From positions 364,712 to 428,711 of the forward strand of contig NW_021167083.1 in NCBI RefSeq assembly GCF_003711515.1: a stretch of 64,000 nucleotides of DNA. The letters run 5' to 3'. This document shows, in pieces, positions 46,656 through 56,669 of this stretch. Source of the DNA: Sodiomyces alkalinus F11. Taxonomy: Eukaryota > Ascomycota > Sordariomycetes > Glomerellales > Plectosphaerellaceae. The position numbers and the translations under genes are program-made. The notes under the pieces are model-generated. The model ran no database searches, was not told the DNA's origin, and was given only the letters and a program-made list of their open reading frames with translations. The stretch's first letter is position 1. Each line of letters opens with the position of its first letter.

Positions 46656-48587
46656 TCAATGCTCACAGAAATTCCATTCCGCGTCCGGAACATTCTGTTC
46701 CTCCTCCAACCTCGTCCTCTCATATATCAGCTCCAACCTCGTAGCCTTGGCCTCCTCCCAGCCGATGGGCCACTCCATCTGCTCCAGCACAATCTGCTGC
46801 ACCTCGGGCGGCAGTTTCGCGCGCCACCCCCCCCTGTCCCCCCCGTCCGCCTCCTCTGCCTCCTTCCCGCCGTCGTCATGCCCCTCCAGCCACCAATGCC
46901 TCTGCTGCGGCGGCACATTCGCGGTGCCGATGACCGGAAGCGCCGGGTCAACAAGAAACAGCGCCAAAATCTTCCGGTGCCCGGGCCGCGTGTCGTCCGC
47001 GAGGGAAAACGGCGCAACGCGGTGCTGGTAGACGTTCGGAAACACGAGCAGGCGGTCCTCGCGCGTGAGCACCCGGCCCAGGTTCTGCAGGGTGGAACCG
47101 TTGGGGTCGTCGATGGCGAAGGCCATGGTGATGGGGCGGAAGTTGTCTTGCTCGTAGCCCAGCTCCCCGCTCAGCCCCTCGCGGTCGCCGGGGGTGCGGA
47201 AGGCGAGGTGCGAGGGCGTGATGTTGTCGCTGTCGTAGTAGTACAGGGCCGTGGCGCAGATGTGCTCGTTGAGCTGGCCCTCGATGTGCCAGGAGCCGCC
47301 GTCGTAGGTCGGGTTCTCTGGGGTGAGGTGGATGTTGGCCAGCTTGACGATGACTTGGAGGCGGCGGAGGCCGGAGAAGAAGGAGGGGCCTTCGCCTTCC
47401 TTGTGGACGTCTTCGGCGGTGGGTCCTTCGCCGCCGGGGGGGCGGCCGCCGTCGGCGGGGTCGTAGGGCTCCGGTTCGGGCTGGGGCACGGGGTGGGTCG
47501 CGTCGAACCAGGCGTTGTCTTTCGCTTTCAGCGGGTGATCGTCTTCGAGGTCCGAGTAGTCGTCGAGGACCGGCCGGGGCGCTTCGCCTTCCTCGAGCGG
47601 ACGGTGGTAGGGTTCGCAACCCCCGCGGTCTTGTTCCTCGTCCTGGCAAAAGTCGGGGATGGTGCAGGTGCGGGAGACGTCGTGGCATTGGATGCGTTTG
47701 TCCTTGTCGAACTCGCGCGGCCAGCGGTGCACCAGGTCCCAGAGGGGCAGGGTCTTGTCGATGACCTTTTCGATAATGGTGTAGAGGTCCCGGTGGCGCG
47801 TCGGGTGCAGGTTGTTGATGTAGCTGACGATCTTGGCGCGGCCGGTGGCCTCGTCCAGGTCGACGTCGCAGGGGAGCCACTGGAAGCGGGTGGACCAGGC
47901 GCCGGGGAAATAGCGCCGGGAGCCGTCGCTGCCTGGTCGGGGGATGACCTCGCCGATGCCGCAGGCGTCGAGGCAGTTCTCCAGGGTGAGGCGCCGGTCG
48001 GGCAGGATGCGGGTGCGGCCGTAGACGAGGGGCCACAGGGACGGGTGGACGAGGTCGAGGACCTTGCCGTCGCTGCGAGGGTGCCAGTCCTTTTGGTGGT
48101 CGGGGACGTCTTCGAGGCGGGCGACGGCGGCGCGGAGCTCGTCCTTCAGCTCGCGGGGGATGGCGGTGTCGGATTTGAGGACGGCGGCGGAGACGTCGAA
48201 GACGGGGACTATGCCGGTCTTCTCGTACAAGCGGGCCTTCTCTCGCAGCTCGGCGAGGGAGTATGCGAACATGGCGTCCGAATAGGGCCCGTGCTGGTAG
48301 CCGACGGCGCTGGACCAGTCGACGGAGGCAAGCTCATGCTTCCACTTGGAGACGATTTCGTCGTTGAAGACTTTGACGTGCCAGTCGGGCTTGTTGGTGA
48401 TCTTCTCGACAAACCACAACATGTACAGCTCCCGGATGGTCAGGGTGGCGGCTTGCCATGTGTCCAGGAGGACGCTGGGGAAGGGTCCGACAAGCCCCCA
48501 TTCGTTTTCGTAGGGGAAGTGGTTCAGAGGGCGGCCGAAGCCCGGGAGCTTGATGCGCTCAGAGTCCTGAGAGAAGTGTTGGCCCAT
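46656..48587 (-). CDS. DUF4246 family protein, probable 2-oxoglutarate/Fe(II) oxygenase fold
   Basis: A single exon of 643 residues starting MGQHFSQDSERIKLPGFG. It matches the fungal DUF4246 family along its length (RELYMLWFVEKITNKPDW, LHPTRHRDLYTIIEKVI, LQVIVKLANIHLTPENP). The C-terminal half contains SWHIEGQLNEHICATALYYY (about residues 425-445), FPNVYQHRVAPF (about 516-527) and RPGHRKILALFLVDP. Spaced His, Glu/Asp and Arg residues of this kind resemble the metal and co-substrate sites of 2OG oxygenases; this is my inference. Substrate unknown. An Asp/Glu/Pro/Gly-rich insert (about 360-395) looks disordered. A 111-bp tandem duplication lies just upstream of the start. Confidence 0.85.
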   Translation of the reverse strand: MGQHFSQDSERIKLPGFGRPLNHFPYENEWGLVGPFPSVLLDTWQAATLTIRELYMLWFVEKITNKPDWHVKVFNDEIVSKWKHELASVDWSSAVGYQHGPYSDAMFAYSLAELREKARLYEKTGIVPVFDVSAAVLKSDTAIPRELKDELRAAVARLEDVPDHQKDWHPRSDGKVLDLVHPSLWPLVYGRTRILPDRRLTLENCLDACGIGEVIPRPGSDGSRRYFPGAWSTRFQWLPCDVDLDEATGRAKIVSYINNLHPTRHRDLYTIIEKVIDKTLPLWDLVHRWPREFDKDKRIQCHDVSRTCTIPDFCQDEEQDRGGCEPYHRPLEEGEAPRPVLDDYSDLEDDHPLKAKDNAWFDATHPVPQPEPEPYDPADGGRPPGGEGPTAEDVHKEGEGPSFFSGLRRLQVIVKLANIHLTPENPTYDGGSWHIEGQLNEHICATALYYYDSDNITPSHLAFRTPGDREGLSGELGYEQDNFRPITMAFAIDDPNGSTLQNLGRVLTREDRLLVFPNVYQHRVAPFSLADDTRPGHRKILALFLVDPALPVIGTANVPPQQRHWWLEGHDDGGKEAEEADGGDRGGWRAKLPPEVQQIVLEQMEWPIGWEEAKATRLELIYERTRLEEEQNVPDAEWNFCEH

Positions 48588-48655
48588 GGCGGTAGAGTGA
48601 AGGGTAAAGAGGGTTGGTGAGACTTACTGAGGCCATAGGGAACAAGAGACGATGA

Positions 48656-48879
48656 AGATGAAGTAGCGGTGGGCGTTGGTTATGTGATGACGGAGTGGTT
48701 CACTTAAATACTTGCCTTCTATGCCTTCCGTGGACCATGGAGAACAGAAACTGAATTGAACAGTCTAGATGAAGTAGCGGTGGGCGTTGGTTATGTGATG
48801 ACGGAGTGGTTCACTTAAATACTTGCCTTCTATGCCTTCCGTGGACCATGGAGAACAGAAACTGAATTGAACAGTCTAG
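48656..48879. repeat. Perfect tandem duplication of 111 bp upstream of the DUF4246 gene
   Basis: The segment beginning agatgaagtagcggtgg recurs at 48767, apparently without a mismatch, through gaacagtctag. It covers about 69-292 bp upstream of the start codon, so it duplicates part of the promoter or 5' UTR. Confidence 0.92.
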
Positions 48880-49873
48880 CCTATGTCGTCCCCGCCTAGT
48901 CGCTAATTTCCATCCCTGCTTCTCTGTCGTGAGCTTATGTTCGGTCGACGAAATGATCATAGCATGGGCCATGGTGGTAGGCAGCACAACTAAATCCGTA
49001 CAAGCTGGGGTGTCCATTCAGGCGCTACTAACTGCCAAGGCGCATATGCTCAGGGACCACTTGGTGATTCGATCCCTATGTTTATATTTATCCAAACCGC
49101 TCATGAGAAAGGGGGTTTTTTTTTTTGTATTTTTGTTTCTGCTCGGAATTTAAGCATTACCGTCTACGGCTCCTTTCTTTTTTCTTTTTTCTTTAAAAAA
49201 AAAAACCTGTAATAAAGAAGAATTATACTGCCAAGTTATTGCAAAGTAGCCTTCACCGATACGCTCAAGTCATGGGTTATTATTAGCCACGTTCACTTTC
49301 TCGTGGCATGGAACGTGGAACCATCGGTTCGGATCAGACTATACCCAAAGCAGTATAGCCACTAATTCCCCGCTGAGTGCTTTCGGTATTAGGTACCCGT
49401 CCCGTCCCCAGGCTCATTGCTAATCGCTTATTAGAATGTGGATGTTCTTATACGTGGGTAGATTGTTTACACGGATACCTGCACTTTCTTTCTGTGATAT
49501 GTGGTATACTTGCAATGCATAACACTCTTAAATCCATACCGTGGAAGACAAAGTACTTCGTAGTGCCGAGGTACCCCACACGAGGCCAATGCCGAACGCC
49601 CTCCCGAGGCCTGGCTACCTAAGGTACCAGACGGATACGCAGTAATTACTTTCGTTGCTCTGGAGTCTGCTTACCTGTACTCTCCCCTTCCCTTGAGCTT
49701 CGGTGTCTGTCGAGCAATTGATCTACCCGAAGCCCGCGCTCGCATTGCCCTTGCTTGGCCTTCGCTGTCCTTGAATTCCTTCCCAACATCTTCCTCTTGC
49801 CTTCTCTTCTTCCTCGTTCTCGTGTGAAAGCCACCCTATAGGAATCCCCTCGCCTCGTCGATTTTCTCCCACC
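48880..49873. other. Upstream region of PEX11C
   Basis: About 1 kb with T-rich tracts (49117-49200), an aaagtacttcgta motif near 49553 and acctaaggtacc near 49618. It presumably holds the divergent promoters of the DUF4246 gene and PEX11C. No gene seen. Confidence 0.5.
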
Positions 49874-50068
49874 ATGACCGACCAGGAACCCGTCGTCGCC
49901 GACCTCCCCAACGGCGAGCCCGTCCCCGTCGCCTCGGACTCGCCCGCCCCGGAACCGTCGTCGCAACAACCTGCAGAACAGCCTACCGAGCAGCCCACAG
50001 AGCAGCCCACAGAGCAGACGCCGCAGTCGCAGTCGCCGTCGCAGTCGCAGCAGCCCAAGTCGGCTCAG

Positions 50069-50099
<31 letters not shown>

Positions 50100-50965
50100 C
50101 CTCCCTCGCCGCCCTCTCCAACATGGACGCCTTCCTGACCCGCCTCCACCGCTGCATGTCCACCCCGGCCGGCATCGACTCGATGCTCATGTTCGTCGGC
50201 TACACCTCCCGCCTGACCGCCGAGCTCCTCGACACCGCCGGCCGCTCCGCCCTCCACGCCACCGCCCACCGCCTCATCACCCTCGCCTTCTCCCTACCGC
50301 CCCGCTCCGCCATCCTCCTCGCCTCCGCCCCCGCCGCCCGCGCCAACCCGCTCGCCTCCCTCGCCCTCCAGCTCGCCGCCCGCCTCCGCGCCCTCTCCAA
50401 CGTCCTCGGCGAGGGCCGCGTCTTCATGCGCTCGTGGGCTCTTCTTGCCATGTACCTCTGGGGCCGCCGCCTCGTCTCCTCCCTCCTGCGCCCCGCCGCC
50501 AAGGAAAAGGAAAACGAGAAGAAGAAGACGACGACGACGACGACGACGACGAGCCTCGACACCACCATCGCCTGCACCCAGTTCGTCTCCCTCTCCCTCT
50601 TCCAGGCCCTCGAGAACGCCTACTTCCTCGGCTCCAAGGGCGTCCTCCCCCTGACCCCGGCCCAGCAGGGCAAGGCCCTCCTCTGGGGCACCCGCGCCTG
50701 GGCCGTCTACGTCGGCGTCGAGCTGGGCCGTCTTTTCGTCGAGCACCGCCGGAAGAGTTCTGCCGGTGACGCCGATGCCTCGTCGGAGGAGCACAAGGCC
50801 TGGCGCCGGGGTTGGCAGCGCAGCGTGGTTCGCAACCTTGCCTGGGCGCCGCTTACTGTGCATTGGAGCCTTCAGAAGGGGTTTATGAATGACCTTACCG
50901 TGTGGTCTATTGCCTGCATTCCTGCTGTGATTGCGGGGCGCAGTGTGTGGAAGGAGAACGCATAG
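49874..50965 (+). CDS. PEX11C: Peroxisomal membrane protein PEX11C
   Basis: A single exon of 363 residues from ATG 49874 (MTDQEPVVADLPNGEP). Residues 1-75 are a disordered Gln/Pro/Thr-rich tail with an EQPT repeat and a nine-Gln run. The PEX11 homology begins MDAFLTRLHRCMSTPAGIDS (about 84) and continues with amphipathic and membrane-seeking helices (ANPLASLALQLAARLRALSN, SWALLAMYLWGRRL, YFLGSKGVLPL, AWAVYVGVELGRLFVEHRRK). It ends with a hydrophobic segment (WSIACIPAVIAGRSVW). PEX11 proteins tubulate and divide peroxisomes; PEX11C is a divergent paralogue of filamentous fungi. A poly-Thr run encoded by repeated acg (about residues 217-224) interrupts the domain and is probably a loop. Confidence 0.88.
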
Positions 50966-51913
50966 GCTGGCTGGGCTTTGTTGAGCACACAACGTGTATA
51001 TAGGGTGGCTCTGCTTTGCTACCGTGCTGTAGCATCTTGCATGTCTCTTGTGTTTCATTTCATTTCTCATCAGCTGAACCCTGGTTTCCAAGATACCTTG
51101 GGGTGGATGTCTGGAAGTGACCTCATTAAAGCGGCCATATCTGGGAGCTACCAGAAATTCGGTGATTACCCAACATAGAGGCACGGGCATCACGCCTCAT
51201 AAGAAGCATGTCATTCCATATTAATGCCCAACTTGCGGTATCTCAGCGCAGGTTACAGACACCTTATATCGTCCTGCAATGTCTTTAGTCGTGTCAAAGC
51301 AATATTTCATAGCGTTGGAGGCGAATATATTAGTGAGAATATCTGGGAGAGGTTTTTCTTTTCTTCTTTTTTTCTTCCACAAAATAAAATAAACCCAAAT
51401 GAGACAGAATCGAGGTTAAACGTGATTTCTGTAGATATGCCTGTTCTAATCCTGAAGGATGGCTTTACGTGAGGTAGTATTACTGACGGATGGATAATTA
51501 TATTTAGTCCGGGCCCAGACAACCATTTAAATACCGTAGACATCTCTCTCGTCTCTCCCGGACCTCATCTGTGATGCAAAGAAAAGCTCTTCACTCGCAT
51601 GGCCAGCAGATGAGATTTTGCTTTACCCTGCTCACTTGCATGTCATGAGATCTCCCTCTTCCATCCCTCCTTTAAACATAAACTGTTCCTTTCGCCAAGA
51701 TTCCCCCCCCGCCATTCTTCAGCCTCATTTTCCTCTCATCTCTCGACAGGACCCTCACCCTCGCTGTCGCCCTCTTCCATTCCGTCGTACACTCCGGTAG
51801 CCGCCTCTACATTGCTAGCCCCGACACCGACAGCCCGTCAGCCCGTTACTTTACGCTCAGGACCGCAACAGGCACGCGCGCCAACCATCCACTCATCCCC
51901 ATCCCCGCCCGCC
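50966..51913. other. Intergenic region PEX11C/HHE gene
   Basis: About 0.95 kb of ordinary sequence carrying the PEX11C 3' UTR and the HHE promoter, with a pyrimidine-rich stretch before 51914. No further gene was recognised. Confidence 0.5.
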
Positions 51914-52714
51914 ATGTCGTCAAGCCAGTCCCCGACGGGGAGCGCAACGGCCGGCGCCTCGGATCCCGAGACAACAACATCCGGGACTAGCCGTTCAGCG
52001 GCCGTCCAGTCGGAACCACTACCGCCGCTCTCACCCGCCGACTTTCGCGTCTACAACCGCCTAGCGGAGAAGATGGACTTTTTTGTAAGCTTGACTCTCC
52101 GTGCCCTCATCGACGCTTGACAAAAAGAGAAGAAAAAGAAAAGAAAAAAAGAAAAAAAAGGAAGAAAAGAAAAAAAAAAAAANNNNNNNNNNNNNNNNNN
52201 NNNNNNNNNNNNNNNCCCCCCCAGACTCCCCCCTAACTCACTTCCCTTCCGTCCGGCACAGCACGACAACTTCCGCAGAACCTGGACCACCCTCCACACA
52301 ACCGCGACCTCCAACACGCGTCTCCACGGCAAGGCCCTCCGCTCCTTCATCGACCAAAGCCTCTACTTCCTGCAGATGCTGAAAGCCCACCACGACATCG
52401 AGGAGACCTACGTCTTCCCCGTGCTCGCCCGCAAGATGCCCCAATTCCGCACCGGGGAGAAGAGCGACGACGCCGCCGCCGAGCTGCTGCGCCAGCACCG
52501 CGAGATCCACCGCGGCATGGACGCCCTCGAGACGTACCTCCGCGCTTGCCGCTCCGGGGAGGAGGAGGGGCTGGACATGGCGCGGGTTCGCGAGCTGATG
52601 GATTCTTGGGGGACTGTGCTGTGGAGGCATCTTGATCAGGAGGTGGAGACGCTGGGGGCGGAGAATATGAGAAGGTACTGGACGTTGGAGGAGGTGAGGC
52701 GGCTACCCATGTGA
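51914..52714 (+). CDS. Hemerythrin-like HHE-domain protein
   Basis: Two exons: 51914-52084 and 52262-52714, giving 207 residues. The start is the first ATG in frame (MSSSQSPTGSATAG). The intron begins GTAAGC, ends CACAG and contains the sequence gap. Residues 1-45 are a disordered Ser/Thr/Pro tail. The rest is a four-helix HHE domain: His58 (HDNFRRTW), His100/101 with Glu104/105 (LKAHHDIEETYVFPVL), His136 and His140 (LLRQHREIHRGMDALE), His180 with Glu184 (LWRHLDQEVETL). These are the positions used for a di-iron centre in hemerythrin-like proteins. The role may be oxygen, nitric-oxide or iron handling; no substrate can be assigned. The exon structure is sound but the intron length is uncertain. 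Confidence 0.85.
52121..52182 (+). repeat. Polypurine tract in the HHE gene intron, next to the gap
   Basis: An A-rich run with scattered G, uninterrupted up to the first N at 52183. The true tract may be longer. Confidence 0.9.
52183..52215. other. Assembly gap (33 N)
   Basis: Unresolved bases between a polypurine run and a poly-C stretch, entirely inside the HHE gene intron. The real length is unknown. Confidence 0.99.
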
Positions 52715-53149
52715 TGACCATGGGTTGGCGGGCTATTCTAGGCGAGGTTGTGGGTGCGTGCAGGTTCCTATTTTGGTTGACGTCCCAACTGAGACGGACT
52801 TGGAGGTGTTTTCCTTTTTCTCTTTCTTTTTTCACGCAGACTCAGGATTCACGACTACACGTCCGTCAACCGTGATGCATTCTGAGAGCCTCTATTCCAC
52901 GAAGCTACCTGGCAAAAGCAAAAGAAATACCAAAGGACATTTTTCCCATAAGAGGGGGCCTATTCCTCCGATTCTCTCGGGCCGCCACTCCCACGCCCCG
53001 ATGAAATGTGACCCCCCCCCCCGAACCCTGATGCACACAGAAACCCCAGAGACCTAGGGAAAATAAAAGGAAAGAGAGACAGAGAGAAGAATCCTGGACA
53101 ACAGGAAAACCCCCGCGTTTTGGTGAGACAGACAACACTACTGCACTGT
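52715..53149. other. Convergent intergenic region HHE gene/eIF3c
   Basis: 435 bp with a ten-C run near 53010. It contains the two 3' UTRs. Nothing else seen. Confidence 0.5.
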
Positions 53150-55918
53150 TCAGCCCCGTACCGCGGCTCCCAGCGCTCCGCCCGTAAACTGCGTCCCTCC
53201 CGCCTGCCGCTGCATGTGGCCGCCGCCGCCCCGGCCGCCGCCCCGTCCCCTGTAGCCGCCTCCTCCCCGGCCGCCGCCCCGCCCGCGCCCGCCCTGCCGC
53301 TCGAACGCGTTGCTCGTCCCCTGCGTCCGCTGCTCCAGCGTCCGCTCGTTGGTCTCGATCAGCGAGCTGGCGCGGTCCGACATGGTCAGCGCCAGGCTCT
53401 GCAGCCGGCTGAGCTCGACGCCCTTGCGGAAGATCACCGTCGACGTCACCTGGTCCAGCGACGCCGCCAGCTCCTCGTGGCTGATCATCTTGCTCACCAC
53501 CGCCATCACCTTGCTCGCCTCCAGCTCGAACATGCCGCTGAGCGTCTCCACCGCCAGCGTGTCGTAGAACGGCGCGTACGTGAACAGGTACGTCCGCAGC
53601 CCTTCCTCCTGGATCTGCTTCGCGAGCATCGTCTTGATCTCCTCGGCGTGCGGCATGAGCTCCCAGATCTTGATGTTGTGGATGAACTGGATCGACTTCT
53701 TCCAGTCGCCCGCCGCCAGCGCCTTGGACGCCTGCATCACGTGGTCGCGCGTGTTCTCCGGCGGGCCCGTGAAGATCTGCCGCTCGTGGTACTCCAGCAT
53801 GCGCCGGTACGTCTTGCTGATGTTGCGCTTCCGGATGTCCGGCGACGACCCGGTCTGCGCCAGCACCGGGATCTCCAGCAGCATGCTGCACGTGAGGTAC
53901 ACGCACTCCAACAGCTCCAGGTTGATGTGCATGTGGAACGGCAGCTGCCGCTGCTTCTCGAGCCTCTCCTGCTCCGGTGACACCTGGCTGTACCTCTGCA
54001 TCATGACTCCCTGCGCCAAGAGCTCCTTCTGCCGCCCGCTGCCACAAATCTCCTGCAGTGTGGTCTGCGCGTCGTACACGAGGCCCTGCCGGAACGCGCA
54101 CAGACCCACCTGGACGAGCGTCCGGTTGTACAGGATCTGGGAGAGGACGTCAAAGTTGGGGATGTTCTCCTGAAGGTGAGACATGAGCAGCATGTCACGA
54201 GCCTTGTAGTACTCGTTGTGCAGCGCCAAAAAGTACACCTGGCACAACATGGCGCGGGCTCGGAGGATGCCTTCGGCGTGGCTGAAGAGGTACGTGCAGA
54301 GTACATTGACCAGATTGCCGGCCTCGGGCGTCTGGGCGCGCGGGGTGATGGTCGACTCGGCCTTGGGGGATACAGACTTCCACGCGTTGTCCTCGAGGAT
54401 CTTGATGACTTGAGCGGGCTGGAAGGGAAAAAAAAAGGGTTAGCAGATGCAAAATAGAATGGTTTTGTCCCGGTTAACGGTCATGGCTGCTCATACCTTA
54501 AAGTAGACATGCTCCAGTCGCCGCGTGATGATGCGGTTGATGCTCTCCTGGGGAATGTCAAGGTCACCCTGCTTATGAAGGTACTCGTAGTACAACATGC
54601 ACCGAACAATAATGTTGTACAGCGCACCCTCGTCCGTTAGCCGCTCAATGTACTCGGACGTGTGGGGATCGATGTTTTGGAGCGATCGGGTCAGCTCGTC
54701 GTCGAGCCGCTCCACATAGGACACCATGCTGCCGGGCACCTTGATGTACTTCTGGTCCTTCTCCAGCGCGGGCGGCTTCTCGTCGTCCTCCCACTCTTCG
54801 GCGTTCTCGACGACGACGTACTCGGTGTTGGTCTCGAGGATCTCGAACAGCGCAGTCATTTCCTTCTCGGCCGCCTTCCAGTGGTCGAGCGGCATGGACG
54901 TGGCGCCGCCGCTTCCGAGGTCAAACCGGGTCGAGATCAGCGTAAGGAGCACGCGAATCTTCTGGTACGGTGTGTTGGCGATCTCGTTGAGCTTCTCCAT
55001 CACCTTGATCTGCTCCTGGCGATCGGTGTTCTTCTTGCCGCGGGTCTCGAGGATGGTACGGAGGTGCTTGAAGATGCTCTCGGGCGTGAACTGGAGCGTC
55101 TTTCCTCCCTTTCCTACCGTCGCAAAGCCCTCGATGTCGTCGTCCAACTGTTGATCGAAGTCGTCGGCGATACGCACCGTCTTCTTGGCCTTCGGCGCCA
55201 CCTCCTCCTCGTCGGACGACTCCATGAACCCGTCGTTGTCCTCGCGGTACGCCTCGATTTGCGGCTGGTAGTCCTTGTTGATTTTCTTGATCTTTTGCTT
55301 GACCGCATTCAATCCGCGGGCGGCCGTGGCATTCATCTTCTTGGGCGTGACCTTCTGCTTGGCCACGGCCTCGTTCATGTAATCTTCCAATTCGGCAATC
55401 GTCTTGATGTACTGCTTGGGAGTTTTCTGGTTATCCTGGATCTTGGCGACCTGTCGATTGAGCTTGTCGAATTCTGGGGAGGAAAGAAGAAAAAAATCAT
55501 TAGTCTATTCGCTCTCGCAGCGGTCTGTAGTAGCAAGGACCGGAAAGAAGTTGCACGCGTGCTCACCTGTCGAGATAGACGCCCAGTCTCCGTTCTTCTG
55601 GCCATTCTCAATGAGCTTGATGGTTGCCTCCATCTCCTCGAAGCGCTTATCCTTTGCGCTCTTGACCTTCACCCGCTCTTCGTCTTCGCTTTCCTCGCTT
55701 TCTGATGAGGCATCGCGAAGGAAACGCGAGGCACCTGGTTTGGCTTCTCCATCATCATCACTGGATGATTCTTCCGACTCATCTTCGTCTTCATCTTCGT
55801 CCTCATCGGAATCGGCCTTGGCCTTCTCTTCCTCCTCCTCGTCAGTGTAGAGCTCCTCCTCCTCAGACGAGCTCTCGGACGAGCTGTCGTCACCGCCGCG
55901 GAAGAACCTGGAAGACAT
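53150..55918 (-). CDS. NIP1: Translation initiation factor eIF3 subunit C (NIP1)
   Basis: Three exons on the complement: 55918-55567, 55473-54497, 54418-53150, giving 865 residues. Introns are 93 and 78 bp, GT..AG, the first with gactaatga as branch site. The N-terminus [16 protein letters not shown] is followed by a long acidic Ser/Glu/Asp region (1-100), as in the family, where it contacts eIF1 and eIF5. The eIF3c N domain includes [20 protein letters not shown] and [18 protein letters not shown]. The C-terminal PCI domain (about 610-780) includes [15 protein letters not shown] and [20 protein letters not shown]. The tail is RGG-rich (about 820-845), an RNA-binding feature common in filamentous fungi. 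The subunit is part of the eIF3 core on the 40S ribosome. Divergent from PRP8. Confidence 0.96.
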
Positions 55919-56283
55919 ATTGACGACTGTTTCCCTTTCTGTAAATTAAATTATTAAATCGGTAAAGGGTGTCGACTTGTTGGCGCAGTCACTATGTGGA
56001 CTTGCGTCGATGGAATCGCTTGGGTTGCTCGAAAGGCGAGGCGAGATGGGTTTCAACCAAGGAGGGGCCAAAACTTCGTTGCAGCAGATTTTGATTTTGG
56101 ATTTTCTGGTGGGGGATTTTGGTTATTTTCGTCTTTTGGGGCTTAGCGAAAATCACCTGGCTGTCAGCTGGTAAAGCGCCACAAAAAGGGAAACTGCGTA
56201 AGCTCCCGGGTGGCAAAACACGCTGCCCCATTTCCTCCACTTTTGACTCGTACCTTAGCACCAAGTCCAACGCTTGTTAATAA

Positions 56284-56316
56284 TCACGTAAACAGTCACG
56301 TAAACAGTCACGTGAG
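56284..56316. promoter_or_regulatory. 12-bp tandem tcacgt repeats ending in an E-box
   Basis: tcacgtaaacag is repeated twice and followed by tcacgtgag. The last copy contains CACGTG, a core recognised by bHLH factors such as Cbf1-type proteins. It lies about 350 bp upstream of the PRP8 start. Confidence 0.6.
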
Positions 56317-56530
56317 CCTTCGTCCAGAAAGCGTTAGGCCCCTCCTGGATTGGACGTCGTATCCAGACAGAAGAAAAAAAAAATATGATGCGTTCAACCT
56401 CCAAAAGGACCTCATCGACAACATCATATCGTGAACGGAGGTTTCGTCGCCACAGTCATCGCCGGCATTTTGCATGGCAGATCGCCATCTTTCCATTATC
56501 GAACCAAGCATAATTCCAAGCTCTACTTAA

Positions 56531-56563
56531 TTGCCAACGACTGCCAACGACTGCCACCGACTG
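56531..56563. repeat. 10-bp tandem repeats upstream of PRP8
   Basis: Three units ttgccaacga, ctgccaacga and ctgccaccga, about 107-139 bp before the start codon; probably in the 5' UTR or core promoter. Confidence 0.75.
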
Positions 56564-56669
56564 AATTCGACCCCTGCGCGTCTTGAAAAGTCGCGACGCG
56601 ACTGATCAAGCTCAGACGCCTATCATCTCGATGCTGCGAGCGACGACACGCTAGAGCTTCCTGTCGAAA

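Larger units (their letters stand above)
55919..56669. promoter_or_regulatory. Shared upstream region of eIF3c and PRP8
   Basis: 751 bp between divergent start codons. It carries two tandem-repeat clusters (56284-56316 and 56531-56563). A CACGTG E-box core is present in the first. Confidence 0.6.

Noticed and set aside
46650..48620. 656-codon + strand open frame opposite the DUF4246 gene
   Set aside because: Exact complement of a conserved gene, biased toward Val/Gly/Ala/Asp; no domain.
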